Source of the DNA: Dallia pectoralis
Lineage: Eukaryota; Chordata; Actinopteri; Esociformes; Umbridae
NCBI GenBank assembly: GCA_029465975.1
Contig: CM055728.1
Location: 12,106,041-12,170,040, forward strand
Reading direction: 5' to 3'
DNA: 64,000 nt
Shown: positions 47,533-61,957 of the stretch, one piece after another
Numbering within the stretch: the first letter of the stretch is position 1
Layout: every line of letters starts with the position of its first letter
Notes under the pieces: model-generated
Database searches by the model: none
What the model was told of the DNA's origin: nothing
The model's input: the letters and a program-made list of their open reading frames with translations, nothing else
Made by a program: the position numbers and the translations under genes

Positions 47533-47962
47533 GTCAGAACTCCCGCTGAGGGTGTGGCAGCTCCACCTGCGTACGGTTTTCGGTGGTCGTCCTCTCCGGC
47601 TTATTAGTCATCACCGAATCTCCTCCCCCCTGCACACCTTGTTCAGTCCCGTCCTAGTGTCCATCTTCTCATTAGCGGAGTACTTAAGTTCCCTGGGTTT
47701 GGTCTTGTCTTTGTGTGGAATTGTTATACGTTACGTGTGCTATGTATTGAGTCTCGTTGTGAGATCAGTTAACTATACTCCGTGTGAGTTTTCATTCATT
47801 TATTGAGTGCGCTGCGACGCGTCATATTGTCATTGGACTATATTGTATTATACGCTTCTCTGCGCTCCTCGTTTGGAGCCTTATTCCATTAAAACTAATA
47901 TAGAACGCTATTCGTTCCTCTGCCTGGCTTCCTTCTTCAGTCCACCTACACCGCGTGAACGT
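47533..47962 (+). mobile_element. Solo gypsy-type LTR
   Basis: Starts TGTCAGAACTCCCGCTGAGG and has TACTTAAGTTCCCTGG and TCCATTAAAACTAATA blocks, ending near CCTACACCGCGTGAACG, in the order seen in fish gypsy LTRs. No partner LTR or internal region here. Confidence 0.6.
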
Positions 47963-49984
47963 TTTTGAATTATTTGGATTAGCCAACAGAATGTGGAATT
48001 TCAACACAAGACAGATGGCCTCTGTATACCGGTGTAGATATTTCATAAAAAGCAAAAGAAATGCTTAAAAACAAGGACATTTCTATGTGAGCCCATACTT
48101 TAGAACCGTAGTGTAATTAGCTGTGTGCAATAGCATGGGAATGAGGTCAGTTTGACTTAATCTTTGACTAACGTAACATTTCTCTGCACTTTATTTTAAT
48201 GATCTATATAACAGAGCTGTTCAATGTAGTTCTGCAGTTCAATGCACTATGTATGGCAAAAAATATTTTCATTGTTCGTTTTCATTGGTGCATTTAGACG
48301 CGCCCCTCTGTGTTAATGAATACCAACATACTACACCCGTGTTGATGTGCATTCACATGATTATCCCACTAGTCAATCATCTACAAGTCAATCTCTCAAA
48401 CTACAAGTGACGCAACAAAACAAAAATCTGTTGACGTGTTTAAAACGTTTTAAAAATAGACTATGATCTACTTCCCCAGGATCTTGTTAACTAAGGTTAA
48501 TCAATCTGGTGTGACTGTGCATCCTTTTCTACTCACATTGCAATGAGTGATTTATTTTAACAATTGTTTTCCAAATACAGTGACCTAAGAAATGTGTGTG
48601 TATGTGTGAGCCATGTGTCACAATTAATGCGGAAAACATCATTTTGTCAGACAATAATTGTTTCCGTGGACATTAAAACCTGAAATTTACAAGGTTTTTT
48701 GGAAGGTCAACAGTAAGATTTTCGTCTTAGGTGCTAGACAGGGACGTCACTAAGCCTTCTCTTTTAGGTGGGTTTTAGCGTTGTTTTGAAATCTGTGTCA
48801 AGCTATAAATGAGAGAGATGAAGTAACATTGTGCACATATCTTTTCATACTCAATTGCTTTCATTCTGTGGGCCATGTGTAGAAAAAGTGACAGTGTTCA
48901 TTACAATTTCATGGTATTATCCCAACATTTTCAACTGTAGGCTAGAAAACGATTACTGTTATGTAGATTCATGGAAATCCTTCGAGCGGCAGTGACAGCA
49001 GCTTAGTCAAAGAAATTAAGATAAACTCATTAATCACCTATAAGTTACTGAGTTATTGTAAATATGATTTTAATCATAAAAATACATAACAGAAAAGAAT
49101 GAAGCAAAGAAGCTGGAGGCTGACAGGGCTGAGGGAGAATTGAAGGTTATAGATTAAAAATGTGAATAGATGTTATAGATCTTTCAGTAAAATGTGTACA
49201 TCAGTTGATAGCACGTCTTACTTTTTTACTTCTTTCATCAGCTTTTATAGCTAATTATCTTTCAGTGTTTTGTGTTAGCTCATTAGATGAATTTTGTTTT
49301 TGGCGCATTGTGGATGATATTGTTAAAGATGTTCAATGTGTCTGAATCAGGGGTCATGAGCCTCACTGCCACCACCCACACTCTATTGACACAAAAACAA
49401 AAGATATGTCTATTGAAAAATAACATTATCATTTTAACATTGGTTCAATTTACTCAAAAATCCAGATATTTTTTTTTCTTTTTTTGAGATCTTTTCAGAG
49501 CCCCTCAGGGGCTGTGTATCTCTGCAAGAAGGGATCAAATTTGGTAAAAAGTGACATGCACTCTAGAAAATTGCCATCCTGGAGTACCGTACCTGGAGTA
49601 CCGTTCTGTGATTCTCCAGATCACACAGATGGCCAGTCCACCCCTGGTACGCACTACACAGGTACACACTACACAGTTACGCAGTTTATTTGTCGCGCTG
49701 CTGTTTTTCTTTCACGCTCTAGCAGTTAATAAACAGAACTGCCTGCGTCTTGCGGAAGAACAATATAACTGGCGCTACTTCACTCCGTTTATGTCTATGG
49801 ACGAGTCACCCACCCAGGTCTTGTGCTACCCTGCAGCGGAGGCGACCCGCTGGACTAAAATAGTCCGAAAATAAACACTTATTATAGGTGTACCATGGTG
49901 ATTTAGGATACTGTCATCGATATGGTAAAATGAAAGAAGTGTGAGACACAGCTTTGGAGCAACTTAGTTGATTGACAACACTGA
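47963..49984. other. Gene-free 2.0 kb
   Basis: No coding exon supported. 49740-49900 (ACTCCGTTTATGTCTATGGA, AATAAACACTTATTATAGGT) looks like the end of a DNA-transposon-derived repeat. Confidence 0.4.
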
Positions 49985-50750
49985 TTGAGGTAAGTTTATT
50001 AAGGTTAAGGTTAGGGTTATGCTAATTATTTGTCATATTTGAGTAAAGTTTTATTGTCAGGTCCCCACAAGGATAAAAATCGAAGTGTGTGGTTTTTAAA
50101 AACAATACAATGATGATTAACTTGGGGGGAAATGTAATCTGGGAGAAACTGGCAAAATTGCAGCTGGCCAGGATTGCTTCAATGACATGTTTGCACGCTT
50201 TAAATAGTGCATCTTTAACCTCTGGTTACTGAAGCAAATCGTAATGGGCTCTGAGATCCAGAGTGTTCCATGGCCTCAGTTAGACCAATGTGACTGGCTG
50301 CATCACTGCCTGGTATGGAAACTGCACCGTCCTCAAACACAAGGTGCTACAGAGTGTCGTGGGGAAGGCCCACAACGTCACTGGGATTGAGCCCCTGTTC
50401 CTCTAAGACTAAAACTGCAACATGCAGTGTTTGAGGAAGGCCTGGATGGTCACCACAGACACACATCATGTGAGACACAGACTGTTCACAATGTTGGCAG
50501 CGTTGAAATGATATCAGGGCAATGGCAGCACCATAGTATCTGTAAATAACCATGTGTGTGTTTTGTCACAGAAAAGGTGATTGTTTTTTGTTTTTATGTT
50601 TTTGTGCTGAAGGGGTTAACTTTCTGCTTTTTTCCATCATTGTGGGGACCAGAAATAGGACTCCCTGATTACCTAAATCTAACCCTAACCTTAACTCCAA
50701 TCTCGATACTTGTTATGCCTCAATGTAATCTACAACACCTACTAAATGAA
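49985..50750 (+). repeat. Repeat cluster with LINE RT fragment
   Basis: 50270-50400 reads GCITAWYGNCTVLKHKVLQS and VVGKAHNVTGIEPL, the post-RT tail of fish LINEs. It is bracketed by GTCCCCACAAGGATAAAAAT (50061) and GTGGGGACCAGAAATAGGAC (50643), inverted ends of a common MITE-like repeat. So the LINE piece appears to lie inside it. Confidence 0.5.
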
Positions 50751-51099
50751 ACCAAAAACTTTTTTTTTTAAATTACAAAAATTCTAACACTATTTAACTA
50801 GATGTAACTACGATTTCACTATATTTTAAGGACTTCACAGACACAGACACACACAAAGCACACATTCAGCAATCTTAACATGAGGTTATTCTAGTGGTCA
50901 GAGCATTCAGATATTTAACCTTGTCAATACAGAAAATGTCTACAATATTTACTTGATATTTCTGTATCAATATTGTTTATTGAATAGTGTGGTGCTTTAC
51001 TGAAAAAAACAAGCAACATCTTGCTGCCCCTTTTAAACCTGTAGTTAACCGTGTGGGTGACAGATATAATGGCATTTTATTGGAGGGGACCGCATGATG

Positions 51100-51385
51100 G
51101 AGTGGATGGGGCGTAGGGGAGTGTGAGGTATTCCCTCATAAGGGCATGAGTGGAAGTTGACTCCCACACTGTCAAACAAGACACTCACCAAGACACAGCC
51201 TGTATATTCAGCACTAAGCTGGGGCTTTAGCGTGGCTTCTTGTATTTTCTACACAAGGTACTTGCGGAAGTTTGTTGACAACTTGGGTGCTCTGTTGTTT
51301 TGGATCAGGAGGTTTATATCTGAACAGTGTTTGAACCCGGACAGACTGAAAGAAGAAAGCACAGGAGGAAATAAGAAATAAAGTC
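51100..51385 (+). promoter_or_regulatory. 5' flank / 5' UTR of gene B, partly shared with gene A
   Basis: Contains the gene A-like blocks TTCCCTCAT, ACTCCCACA and CTGTC at 51128-51172, then about 210 bp to the ATG. A purine-rich leader precedes the start codon. Confidence 0.35.
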
Positions 51386-54300
51386 ATGAGTGCTGAAGAG
51401 CAGGAAGCTGGAGAGTTTCATGTAGATAGGGGCATAATGGACGAGATCTGCCTGAACAAGGTGGCCAGAAGACGAATTCAATCCACCAAACCTCCTCTAA
51501 TGAAGAAGCTGAAGGATTCACTCAGGTAAGATAGTAACAGCCCAGTGGGCAAAAACCCAGTGTCAATGTTATATCAATGTAACAATATATATTGTGATGT
51601 AAAAGGATCTTTGTGTAAAAAATATACGGATGAGCCCAAACATTATGAGGTGTCAAGGCACTACAAGAACTCTGAAGGTGTAACGCCACCTGGCCTAAAC
51701 AGAACATCTGTTGGGCTAGGAGGGCATTTTTTTACACTTATATATGTTTAAAGTCACCTGTTTAGCCTTTTTTTGATTAGAATGAGCACAACAGAATGGG
51801 ATTTGGTGATTATGTTTGTTATTTAAGTCACTGGGTCTTGGTGCACGGTGTTGGTTATGGTCTATGTGTCACGTTACTCCGCTGAATATTTTGTTAGTTT
51901 TGGAAGACGATTATTGCTGTTGTTTAAATTGTATTTTAAAAGCCGCTGTTTGGCGCATTTTCATTTAGACTTAGTCTAGTCGTATAAAATAAACCTGTTT
52001 TGAACAGATTGTACACGCTCTGCGCCTGGTTCCTCTGCACTGCACCGTGGTTACATGACAGAAGGTGTCCTGTGGCAGATCCTTCAAGTCCTGTAAGTTG
52101 TGAGGTGGAACCGCCGTGGCTCAGACTTGGTCCAGCACTTCCCACAATCCGATTGTGATTGGGGAATTTGAAGGCCATGCATACACCTTGAACTCTTCCT
52201 TGTGTTCCTTCAATCATTCCAGAACAATGTGTGCAGTGTGGCAGGGTGCATTATCCTGCTGAAAGTGGCCACTGACATCAAGGAATACCATATCCATGAA
52301 ACAGTGTACCTGTCAGCACATGTTTAGGAAGGTGGCACGTCAAATTAACATCCACCTGAATGCCGGACCAAGGGTTTCCCAGCAGAACACTGCCCAGACA
52401 CTGCCAAGGTGTACTGGAGAGGAAGCCAGGCGCAGAGTGTGTTATTCTGTTTAAAAGGTTTAATGAAATCAAAACAAACCGGTAACAACAACAAAAAACT
52501 AGAAACTGTAAGAATCAAATGAACATGTGCATAACCGCAACTTTCTATTAACAAACAAACTGCAATCTATTCTAACACTATTTTAAAAACAATACCCCAC
52601 ACCGTGCACCAAGACCCAGTGACTATTATAACAAACATAATCACCAAATCTCACTAGATGTCCTCAGTGGACTAGGAATGGTGACAAACAAAAAAGGTAA
52701 CAAGTGTGACCTAAGAAAGTTGAAATGAAATTCATGAAATTCAAACATCTATATTATTTGCATAATTTGCTCGATAATCCAGCCATATATGGAACTACCA
52801 CCAATAATGTACTGGTCAGTCATAGAGGTGATTGATACAGCCCCTCCACCAATCATACATACTAGTCATACAGTGATTAAATCTTTACTCATCAAAGAGT
52901 TGATACTTAACAACTATATTAACCTTTCAACAGTATAAGAGATAGATAGAGAGAAAGAGAGATTCAGTTGGTCCTAGGCAGTGTGACATTTGGGCAGACA
53001 AAAACAGTAGAGTTTACCATTATCTGAATCTGAGCCAGGCAAGCATCTTGAGGCTGAAATCTAGGTCATGTATTAAATAAACACATTTGAAACAGGTTAT
53101 CAACATGTTTTGCTGGGGAATCGAATTAATACTAAAATAATTGCTGGTCAGTGGAAGACAGACTGTCCTGTAGTATTTGACATATGGAGGACGTAGACCC
53201 TCTTTGAGGATTAGTTTAGAGTTTTTTTCTGTTTTAGGGTCTTGCGAGTGCTAACATGTTTTTGCTTGATTATGAAAAGAAAGAGTGTTTAATTGTGGAT
53301 AAAGCTTTCTGCAGAGAAAAACAGACCGTGATTATGATGACAGGCCACTGGCTCAGGGTCGTCACATGGTTAATGACAATTATATAAAATCTAAATATTA
53401 GTGGACATGTCTAACATGCAGCTCCGACCATCCTGACATAATATTAATATATGTATATATATATATATTGTTATGTATTTAAAAATAAGGGTATATTTTG
53501 GCTAGAAAGCAATTCTAAATAGCAGCATTTTTTTCCGCTTTTATGAAGGATAAATGTATTAGGTTTGTTTATACATCGTATTTGATTGATGAGTCTATAT
53601 TGGACTCCTGGTTTATGTTGTGTATGACACTATGCATAAGGTTGGCACTAGACAACAACTTCTGAGCAACATAATTTACCCCAGAACAAATGACAAGATG
53701 ATTTTTTAAAGACGGTAGTTGTGATTGAAAAATATTATCATTCATTTTACATGCCATTTTTCAAATTGTCAAGGTGAAAACAACAACTGGTGTTTTTTAT
53801 TCATCTTTTATAATACTTGTTACAAAAAGCGGTTGCCGATCGGAAAAATGTAGCTAGTCACACAATATTTTAGCTTTGGGTTCAGGGTCATATGTCTGTG
53901 ATGGTTAGAGGCGCGACATCACTTTCACTCAAGGCCAACTGATAAACACCAGGCAGCAGAGGCTAATTTAAACCCAAACACGATTAGTCTCTATATTCTA
54001 ACTGGATGGCTGAACATGACCTACCTCTCACAAACAAATACAGTTTATGGTTCCCAATTCAAACCTTTGTCATAAAGGACCACAGTGTATGTACGTATGT
54101 TTTTGTTTCAGCATCACTTTTATAACTTAGTTGTTAAACTGTTTTTATTACTTTTGTAAAAAATGTTGCGCTTATGGGGAAGAACAAATTCCTTGTTTGT
54201 TGTAAACTTGGCAATAAAGCTTATTCTTTCAGAAAAAAACTCTCCCTTCACTGTCACATTCCAGATGCAGAGTTGTTCACAGCCCTATGAACATTTCTCT

Positions 54301-57300
54301 AGTCACAAATGGATAACAAAATGGTTTTCTTCTTTTCTTCACCTCTCCTCTCATTCCACTCCAAACATTCTCCTGGTGCAGGTGTTCAGTACCCAAGCTG
54401 AAGCGCTCTGTGCTGGGCTTTCTGCCTGTCCTGTCATGGCTGCCAAAATACTCAGTGAGAGACAACGCCCTGGGAGACCTCACCTCTGGCATCAGTGTGG
54501 GCATCATGCACCTGCCCCAGGGTGTGTACTATGTCTATTGATGATGAACGCAATCAGTGAAATTACAATCAACTAGTGGTGGAATTGTGCATTTTCTCCC
54601 TAATTTCATAAAAGTTGTATTGCAGCTAGAGATGGTCACTATCTGAGTCTGATGATACAGGGACACATATCTATTGGCCAAATATAGAAAGGTACTAGCC
54701 CTGGTACCAGATACCTCTGTATACTGTTAATTGAAACTAATAAGAAACTAATGTGAACTTATAGCCTTTCCATATTCAAGCGAACGCAGCATTTTAGAGT
54801 ACCCCAACGATATCGTTGCTTGGAATATTTCATGATGTCTATTAAAAGGTTTATCTTGTACACTTGTTTAACCTTTTCTAGAATATTCCCTCATAGTATA
54901 TGATGACGACTGGTGACATTCATGTGATGTTTCCTTAAGGTATGGCCTATGCTCTCCTGGCCTCTGTGCCTGCAGTGTTTGGCCTCTATACGTCCTTCTA
55001 TCCGGTTCTGGTCTACTTCATCTTTGGGACGTCTAGACACATCTCCATAGGTGAGACAGAGGGAAGAAATGAAAAATAACATAAATACATCTTTGTTGTT
55101 AATAAAGGTTAAAAGCTGAGCTATTAGCGGCATTATTTTTGAAAACCAACATTTGCTGTATAGTATATATTGTAGTGCCATATTATTTAAACTCTTATAT
55201 TTTCCTGTGTAAAGTTGAATAAAGTTGTAATGTTCCCTCCGAAATATCCCTCTTTGTGTACAACTGTCTCAAACAATTTCCGAGCTTTCTTGTGAACTTT
55301 TTACTGCTAATTAGCCTGCAGGTTAGCAAGGTAGTTGGGCAACAAACTATTCAAAATTCAGTGGCGCCACCAAGTGGTGGCAACGGGACACAGTCTCCTT
55401 GACACAAACGCTGATTCCTTAGCTCTTATATTAACATGTCTATCAACTAGCCTATGTACAGCAAAAACACAACAAACTAACAACATAATGATATTCCTGA
55501 AATTCAGTTATGGTATTTGATCGTGGTGTGCTGTGTCATGATGTTCTGTGGCCTCATCTGGCAGCCCCGGGAAAACATCTTTGCGGCCGCCAATGGCTGC
55601 ATTGGACAGCAATCAAAGGAACCGTGTTATTTATGAATGAAATCCATTCTCTATTATCTTACCCTGCTTAATAAACGAGCAGAAAAAGCAACACATGTAG
55701 AGGTTTGTGTGTTTTTTTCCGTGTTTCTGTGTTTCCTTATCCCGTATTTACCAGGAAAATCTTTCAATAATGTAGTGAGAGGTTTCCATGGATTTGACCA
55801 GGAAAGCCATCAGGAACATATTATCTTGATGATTTCACTAATGCAATGGTGTGTGTGTGTGTGTGTGTGTGTGTGTTCCCAGGCACGTTTGCTGTCATCA
55901 GCATCATGATTGGCAGTGTCACAGAGAAGCTAGCTCCAGACAGTGACTTCCTGTCCCATAATGGAACCAACGGGACCGGAGATCTAGATGTTTCTGCTCG
56001 TGATGCCCGCAGAGTCCAGATAGCTGCCAGTACCACTGTGCTGTGTGGCCTATTTCAGATCCTGCTGGGCCTGATGCACTTTGGATTTGTGGTTAATTAC
56101 CTGTCTGAACCACTGGTACGTGGTTACATGACAGGAGCAGCTACACACGTCATCATCTCCCAACTCAAATACGCGTTCGGTATCGACCCGAGGCGCTTCA
56201 CGGGACCTCTGTCTCAGGTGTATGTGAGTACGCAGAACGCATCCACAAACACACCATGCACGTCAGGATGTGACCCATATTTGAACGTCTTTTGACTGTC
56301 AGATCTTTCAGGCTTTGTTTGTTTTCTTGTATCTGAAATGATTTCCCCTTCACACCAACACACTTGTTAAATGCTTCTACATGTGTGTGTGTGTAAAAGA
56401 GAAAAGCTCCCTACACTTTCAGTAGCTTGGCTACGGAAGTGTTCGTTGTAGAGCCTGGTTCCTGATTCTGTGTATGTAGGATGGTTGCTTGTTAAAGGGT
56501 GGAGAGGTGAGCCAAACAAATAAAACATCCGATAAAAACAAAAATACAGTAAAAACTGTTTAAATGTAGAACGAAAGCTGGTAGCTGGTAGTGTAAAAGG
56601 CCCTCAACATGCACCTCCTTTCTCAACATGCACCTCCTTTCTCGACATACACCTCCTTTCTCAACATGCACCTCCTTTCTCAACATGCACCTCCTTTCTC
56701 AACATGCACCTCCTTTCTCGACATGCACCTCCTTTCTCGACATGCACCTCCTTTCTCGACATGCACCTCCTTTCTCAACATGCACCTCTCCTTTCTCAAC
56801 ATGCACCTCCTTTCTCGACATGCACCTCCTTTCTCAACATGCACCTCCTTTCTCAAAATGCACCTCCTTTCTCGACATGCCCCTCCTTTCTCAACATGCA
56901 CCTCCTTTCTCAACATGCACCTCCTTTCTCAACATGCACCTCCTTTCTCAACATGCACCTCCTTTCTCGACATGCACCTCTTTCTCAACATGCACCTCCT
57001 TTCTCAACATGCACCTCCTTTCTCAACATGCCCCTCCTTTCTCAACATGCACCTCCTTTCTCAACATACACCTCCTTTCGACATCACCTCCTTTCTCGAC
57101 ATGCACCTCCTTTCTCGACATGCACCTCCTTTCTCAACACATCAACATGCCCCTCCTTTCTCAACATGCCCCTCCTCCTTTCTCAACATGCACCTCCCTC
57201 AACATGCCCCTCCTTTCTCAACATGCCCCTCCTTTCTCAACATGCACCTCCTTTCTCAACATTCTCAACATGCACCCCTCCTTTCTCGACATGCACCTCC

Positions 57301-60300
57301 TTTCTCAACATGCACCTCCTTTCTCAACATGCACCTCCTTTCTCGACATACACCTCCTTTCTCAACATGCACCTCCTTTCTCGACATGCACCTCCTTTCT
57401 CGACATGCACCTCCTTTCTCAACATGCACCTCCTTTCTCAACATGCACCTCCTTTCTCAACATGCACCTCCTTTCTCAACATGCCCCTCCTTTCTCAACA
57501 TGCACCTCCTTTCTCAACATGCACCTCCTTTCTCAACATGCCCCTCCTTTCTCAACATGCCCCTCCTTTCTCAACATGCCCTCCTTTCTCAACATGCACC
57601 TCCTTTCTCAACATGCACCTCCTTTCTCAACATGCACCTCCTTTCTCAACATGCACCTCCTTTCTCGACATGCACCTCCTTTCTCGACATGCACCTCCTT
57701 TCTCGACATGCACCTCCTTTCTCAACATGCACCTCCTTTCTCAACATGCACCTCCTCAACATGCACCTCCTTTCTCAACATGCACCTCCTTTCTCAACAT
57801 GCACCTCCTTTCTCAACATGCATGCCCCTCCTTTCTCAACATGCCCCTCCTTTCTCAACATGCACCTCCTTTCTCAACATGCACCTCCTTTCTCAACATG
57901 CACCTCCTTTCTCAACATGCACCTCCTTTCTCGACATGCACCTCCTTTCTCAACATGCACCTCCTTTCTCAACATGCACCTCCTTTCTCAACATGCACCT
58001 CCTTTCTCAACATGCACCTCCTTTCTCAACATGCACCTCCTTTTTCCTCAACATGCACCTCCTTTCTCAACATGCACCTCCTTTCTCGACATGCACCTCC
58101 TTTCTCAACATGCACCTCCTTTCTCAACATGCACCTCCTTTCTCAACATGCCCCTCCTTTCTCAACATGCACCTCCTTTCTCACACATGCACCTCCTTTC
58201 TCGACATGCACCTCCTTTCTCAACATGCACCTCCTTTCTCAACATGCACCTCCTTTCTCAACATGCACCTCCTTTCTCAACATGCACCTCCTTTCTCGAC
58301 ATGCACCTCCTTTCTCGACATGCACCTCCTTTCTCAACATGCACCTCCTTTCTCAACATGCACCTCCTTTCTCAACATGCCCCTCCTTTCTCGACATACA
58401 CCTCCTTTCTCAACATGCCCCTCCTTTCTCAACATGCACCTCCTTTCTCAAAATGCCCCTCCTTTCTCGACATGCACCTCCTTTCTCGACATGCACCTCC
58501 TTTCTCAACATGCACCTCCTTTCTCAACATGCCCCTCCTTTCTCGACATACACCTCCTTTTCAACATGCCCCTCCTTTCTCAACATGCCCATCCTTTCTC
58601 AACATGCCCCTCCTTTCTCAACATGCACCTCCTTTCTCAACATGCCCCTCCTTTCTCGACATACACCTCCTTTCTCGACATGCACCTCCATTGTTCTCTC
58701 TGGCCAAACAAACCAACTGGACAGATTTTTTGCAAAGATCACGCCTCCATAGTTCAAACTGGCCAATCAGGAATTCTTAATTGAACACTCACATTATCTT
58801 TTTTGATTTTGTAATACTAACTGCATACATTACTTATTCAACTCTGCGTAATTGCACAATTACTACAGAGGGCTTATATTTGCCGATGTAATTTTCCATC
58901 ATTGAATCATGGTTTGTATAGTTAACAAAATAATCCCAACCAATCAAACAGTTGTTAATGTTTGCATATATTCCTGAGGTTTGACAGGAAGTACTAAGGC
59001 CCAGGAGAAAAGGACAAGACTGGAATGACAATACTGGAATTACATGACTGGACCTGACATGACTAGAATGATAACACATGGAGCTTTCTGCTATGTTATG
59101 TTCATTCCAATCAATAACAACTGTGAATCACAGGGATGGGGCTTACAGCACATTTTAATCAGCCATTTAAGGCTCTTAATCTGTCTTTGTATATACTTAC
59201 ACAAGACTGAGGAATAGCATCCAAATCTGGCCTAGATACTAGAATAGTGGAACAAGTTTATTGCTCCACCTTTCCCTGGATGAGAGGGGAATGCATTTTG
59301 ATAAAGAGGGGAATTCCCTTCCTGCAGAGAGCCACTCTTGCCAAATGGTAACTATCTGATCATTGGTCATAATCCTATCAAACCTGATTCATTTAATTAA
59401 TAATCGATAATCCCTCCTTTTCCCGGAAGGTCCAGAAATATCTGAGATCTGGTTTTCAGATAAAAATATGTTTACCCTCACTTTATCAGGTCGGTTGATT
59501 TGAGGACACATTCGCATTTTCAATGTCCAACTCATATGTTTAATGTAACAATTTTGTGGTTTCTAGTCAAATGCTTCAAGCATTGAGCTACCATCCACAG
59601 CTTGAACTGTGTGCCAAATGCGTTTGTTCTTTTTTAAATCCTGCTTCTATTTTAATTGGTCGGGTAAAAAGTTATAACTTAACCAAATGTTTTGTGTTCA
59701 AAATGTATCCTGTATGTAATAATTAATATAAAGAATATATGTCAGCTTTATTATCATGCATGTTACAAACATCCATTTTTTTCACTCTCAGCTCCTAATT
59801 GATATATGTAGACTGCTTCCTGAGACTAACATTGGGGCACTGGTGGTCAGTCTAGTTGCCTTGGCGGTCCTCATTACAGTCAAAGAACTCAACTCCTGCT
59901 ATGTGAAGAAGTTGCCTATGCCGATTCCAATAGAACTGATTGTGGTAAGTTCACCTAACCCTGCTCTGTGTTTTCCTTTAAGTACTCATGTACAGTCATC
60001 CTCTCCAGATTTTAGCTCCTCCTACTGGTATTTTCGGTTCATTGAACCTGTGGATACTAGAATACCACTAGAGGGAAACCTGTCAACACGGTTAACATCT
60101 ATAACATCTTTGAGTGTCGTTTTTCTCGGGAACAGTCTTTTGCATAGTCGAAACAAAACTGCCCACAGCTAAAATAATGTAAACGATAAACACATTCTGG
60201 GCATTTTTCCAAGATGTACCCCAATACACAAAAAACAACATAAGCAAACATTTAGTAGTATAAATGATGGTGTACGTTCATATTCCCATATTTTATCATC

Positions 60301-61883
60301 AAATGTTGACGTTTTCATGTGTTGCGTGTAAGTCAACAGATCTGCAATAATTCATTATCAAACCGTTCGAATAAATATGTTGCAAGCAAAATAAGACAAA
60401 TCAAAAGTCATTAATAAAACATGTAAATATGAAAATGCTTTATTTGTGCTAGTATGTACACTACTGTTCAAAAGTGTGGGGTCAATATTGATTTATATGA
60501 AAACATACATGAAACCATCCAGTCAAGCTACTCTCACAGCTCATTAGCGGTGAGATTTGGTGAATGTGCTGGCTACTCCATTATAGACAGAATAGGAGCT
60601 GACTGCTTCTTCCCTAAATTGTTATAGCATATTAGACTGTGCATTGGGTTATTGTCCTGCTGTAGAAGGAATTTGGCTCCAATCTAGCGGTGTCCACAGA
60701 GTATGGTATGGTGTTGCAAAATAGAGTGATTGCCTTCCTTCTTCAAGATCCCTATTACCTTCTACCTGGTATTCAATTGAAGATAGCAGTACACATTGTT
60801 GTACATGATGTTCAGTGTCTTGTCAATTTCTTGGATGGTATAGCCTATATTTCTCAAAAGAAGAAAAGACTGATGAGTTTCAGAAGAAGGTTTCATGCTT
60901 TCTAACCACTTTTAGTGTTTTATTTCCCCACAATTGGCGATGCAACAGATACTCAACTAGTTTAAACAAGACCAGAGCTATTGGTTCTTCAATCAGCACT
61001 TCAGTTTTCTGCTGTGCTAACATAATTGCAAACTATATTTAATGTTCAATTAGACTTTTCAATTATGAATACATCTTGCCATTAAAACTGGTCTTATTGT
61101 TGCTGATAATTGGCCTCTGTACGGATGTGTAGATATTCCATAAAAAAAATCTGTTTCCAGCCACAATTGTCATTTATAAATGAACAATGTCTACACTGTA
61201 TTTCTGATGAATTTGATGTTTATTTAATGTACAAAATATTGAGAGAAAAAATGACCATTAAATTGCATAAGTGACCCCAAACATTTTATGCTAGTGTGTG
61301 TTGCTTATGTTGTTTGTGTTGTAGATGGTGTAGCTTGTGTTGTATACACGTTTGCATTGCCAGTATATAGCGTTAAATTTAATTTGGATCTCTGTATCTG
61401 GCACATTTGGTTTGTATGAGATCATCAGCAGCACCAATGAAAGTCCCGGCAATTTGATTAATTTACAATGGTGAAAAACCTCAGTGGCAAATTGCAATAA
61501 CCAACTAGAACAAAGTGTCTGCCCATGGTTCTGGCACTCGACTGCTGTCCTCATTACATGTGTCATTTCCTTATTCTTAACCTAGCAGTCCAGATTTGCA
61601 CTCCTTTGGTTAATAGTCCTTGTAGTAGTGATTCGTTCTGGTAAATGATTGCCCTGTATTCCTGCATGGATTTTAAACAGGCGGCTTTCCCACACAGGGT
61701 CTGACATAATGTCTATTCTATGTTATTGTGACCATAGTAACTTAGCATACAAGCACTGTGTGCTTCTGTGTGTATTGGTGTGCAACAGATAATAGCTGCA
61801 ACCCTCATCTCATACTATGGTGACCTGAAGAGCCAGTACAATGTGTCTGTGGTCGGCCATATCCCCCAAGGGTGAGTGTTTCT

Positions 61884-61957
<74 letters not shown>

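Noticed and set aside
56609..58784. Reading frames of about 700 codons (MHLLSQHAPPFS-type) in three frames
   Set aside because: They are the three phases of a 19-bp tandem repeat inside gene B intron 4; no independent coding signal.
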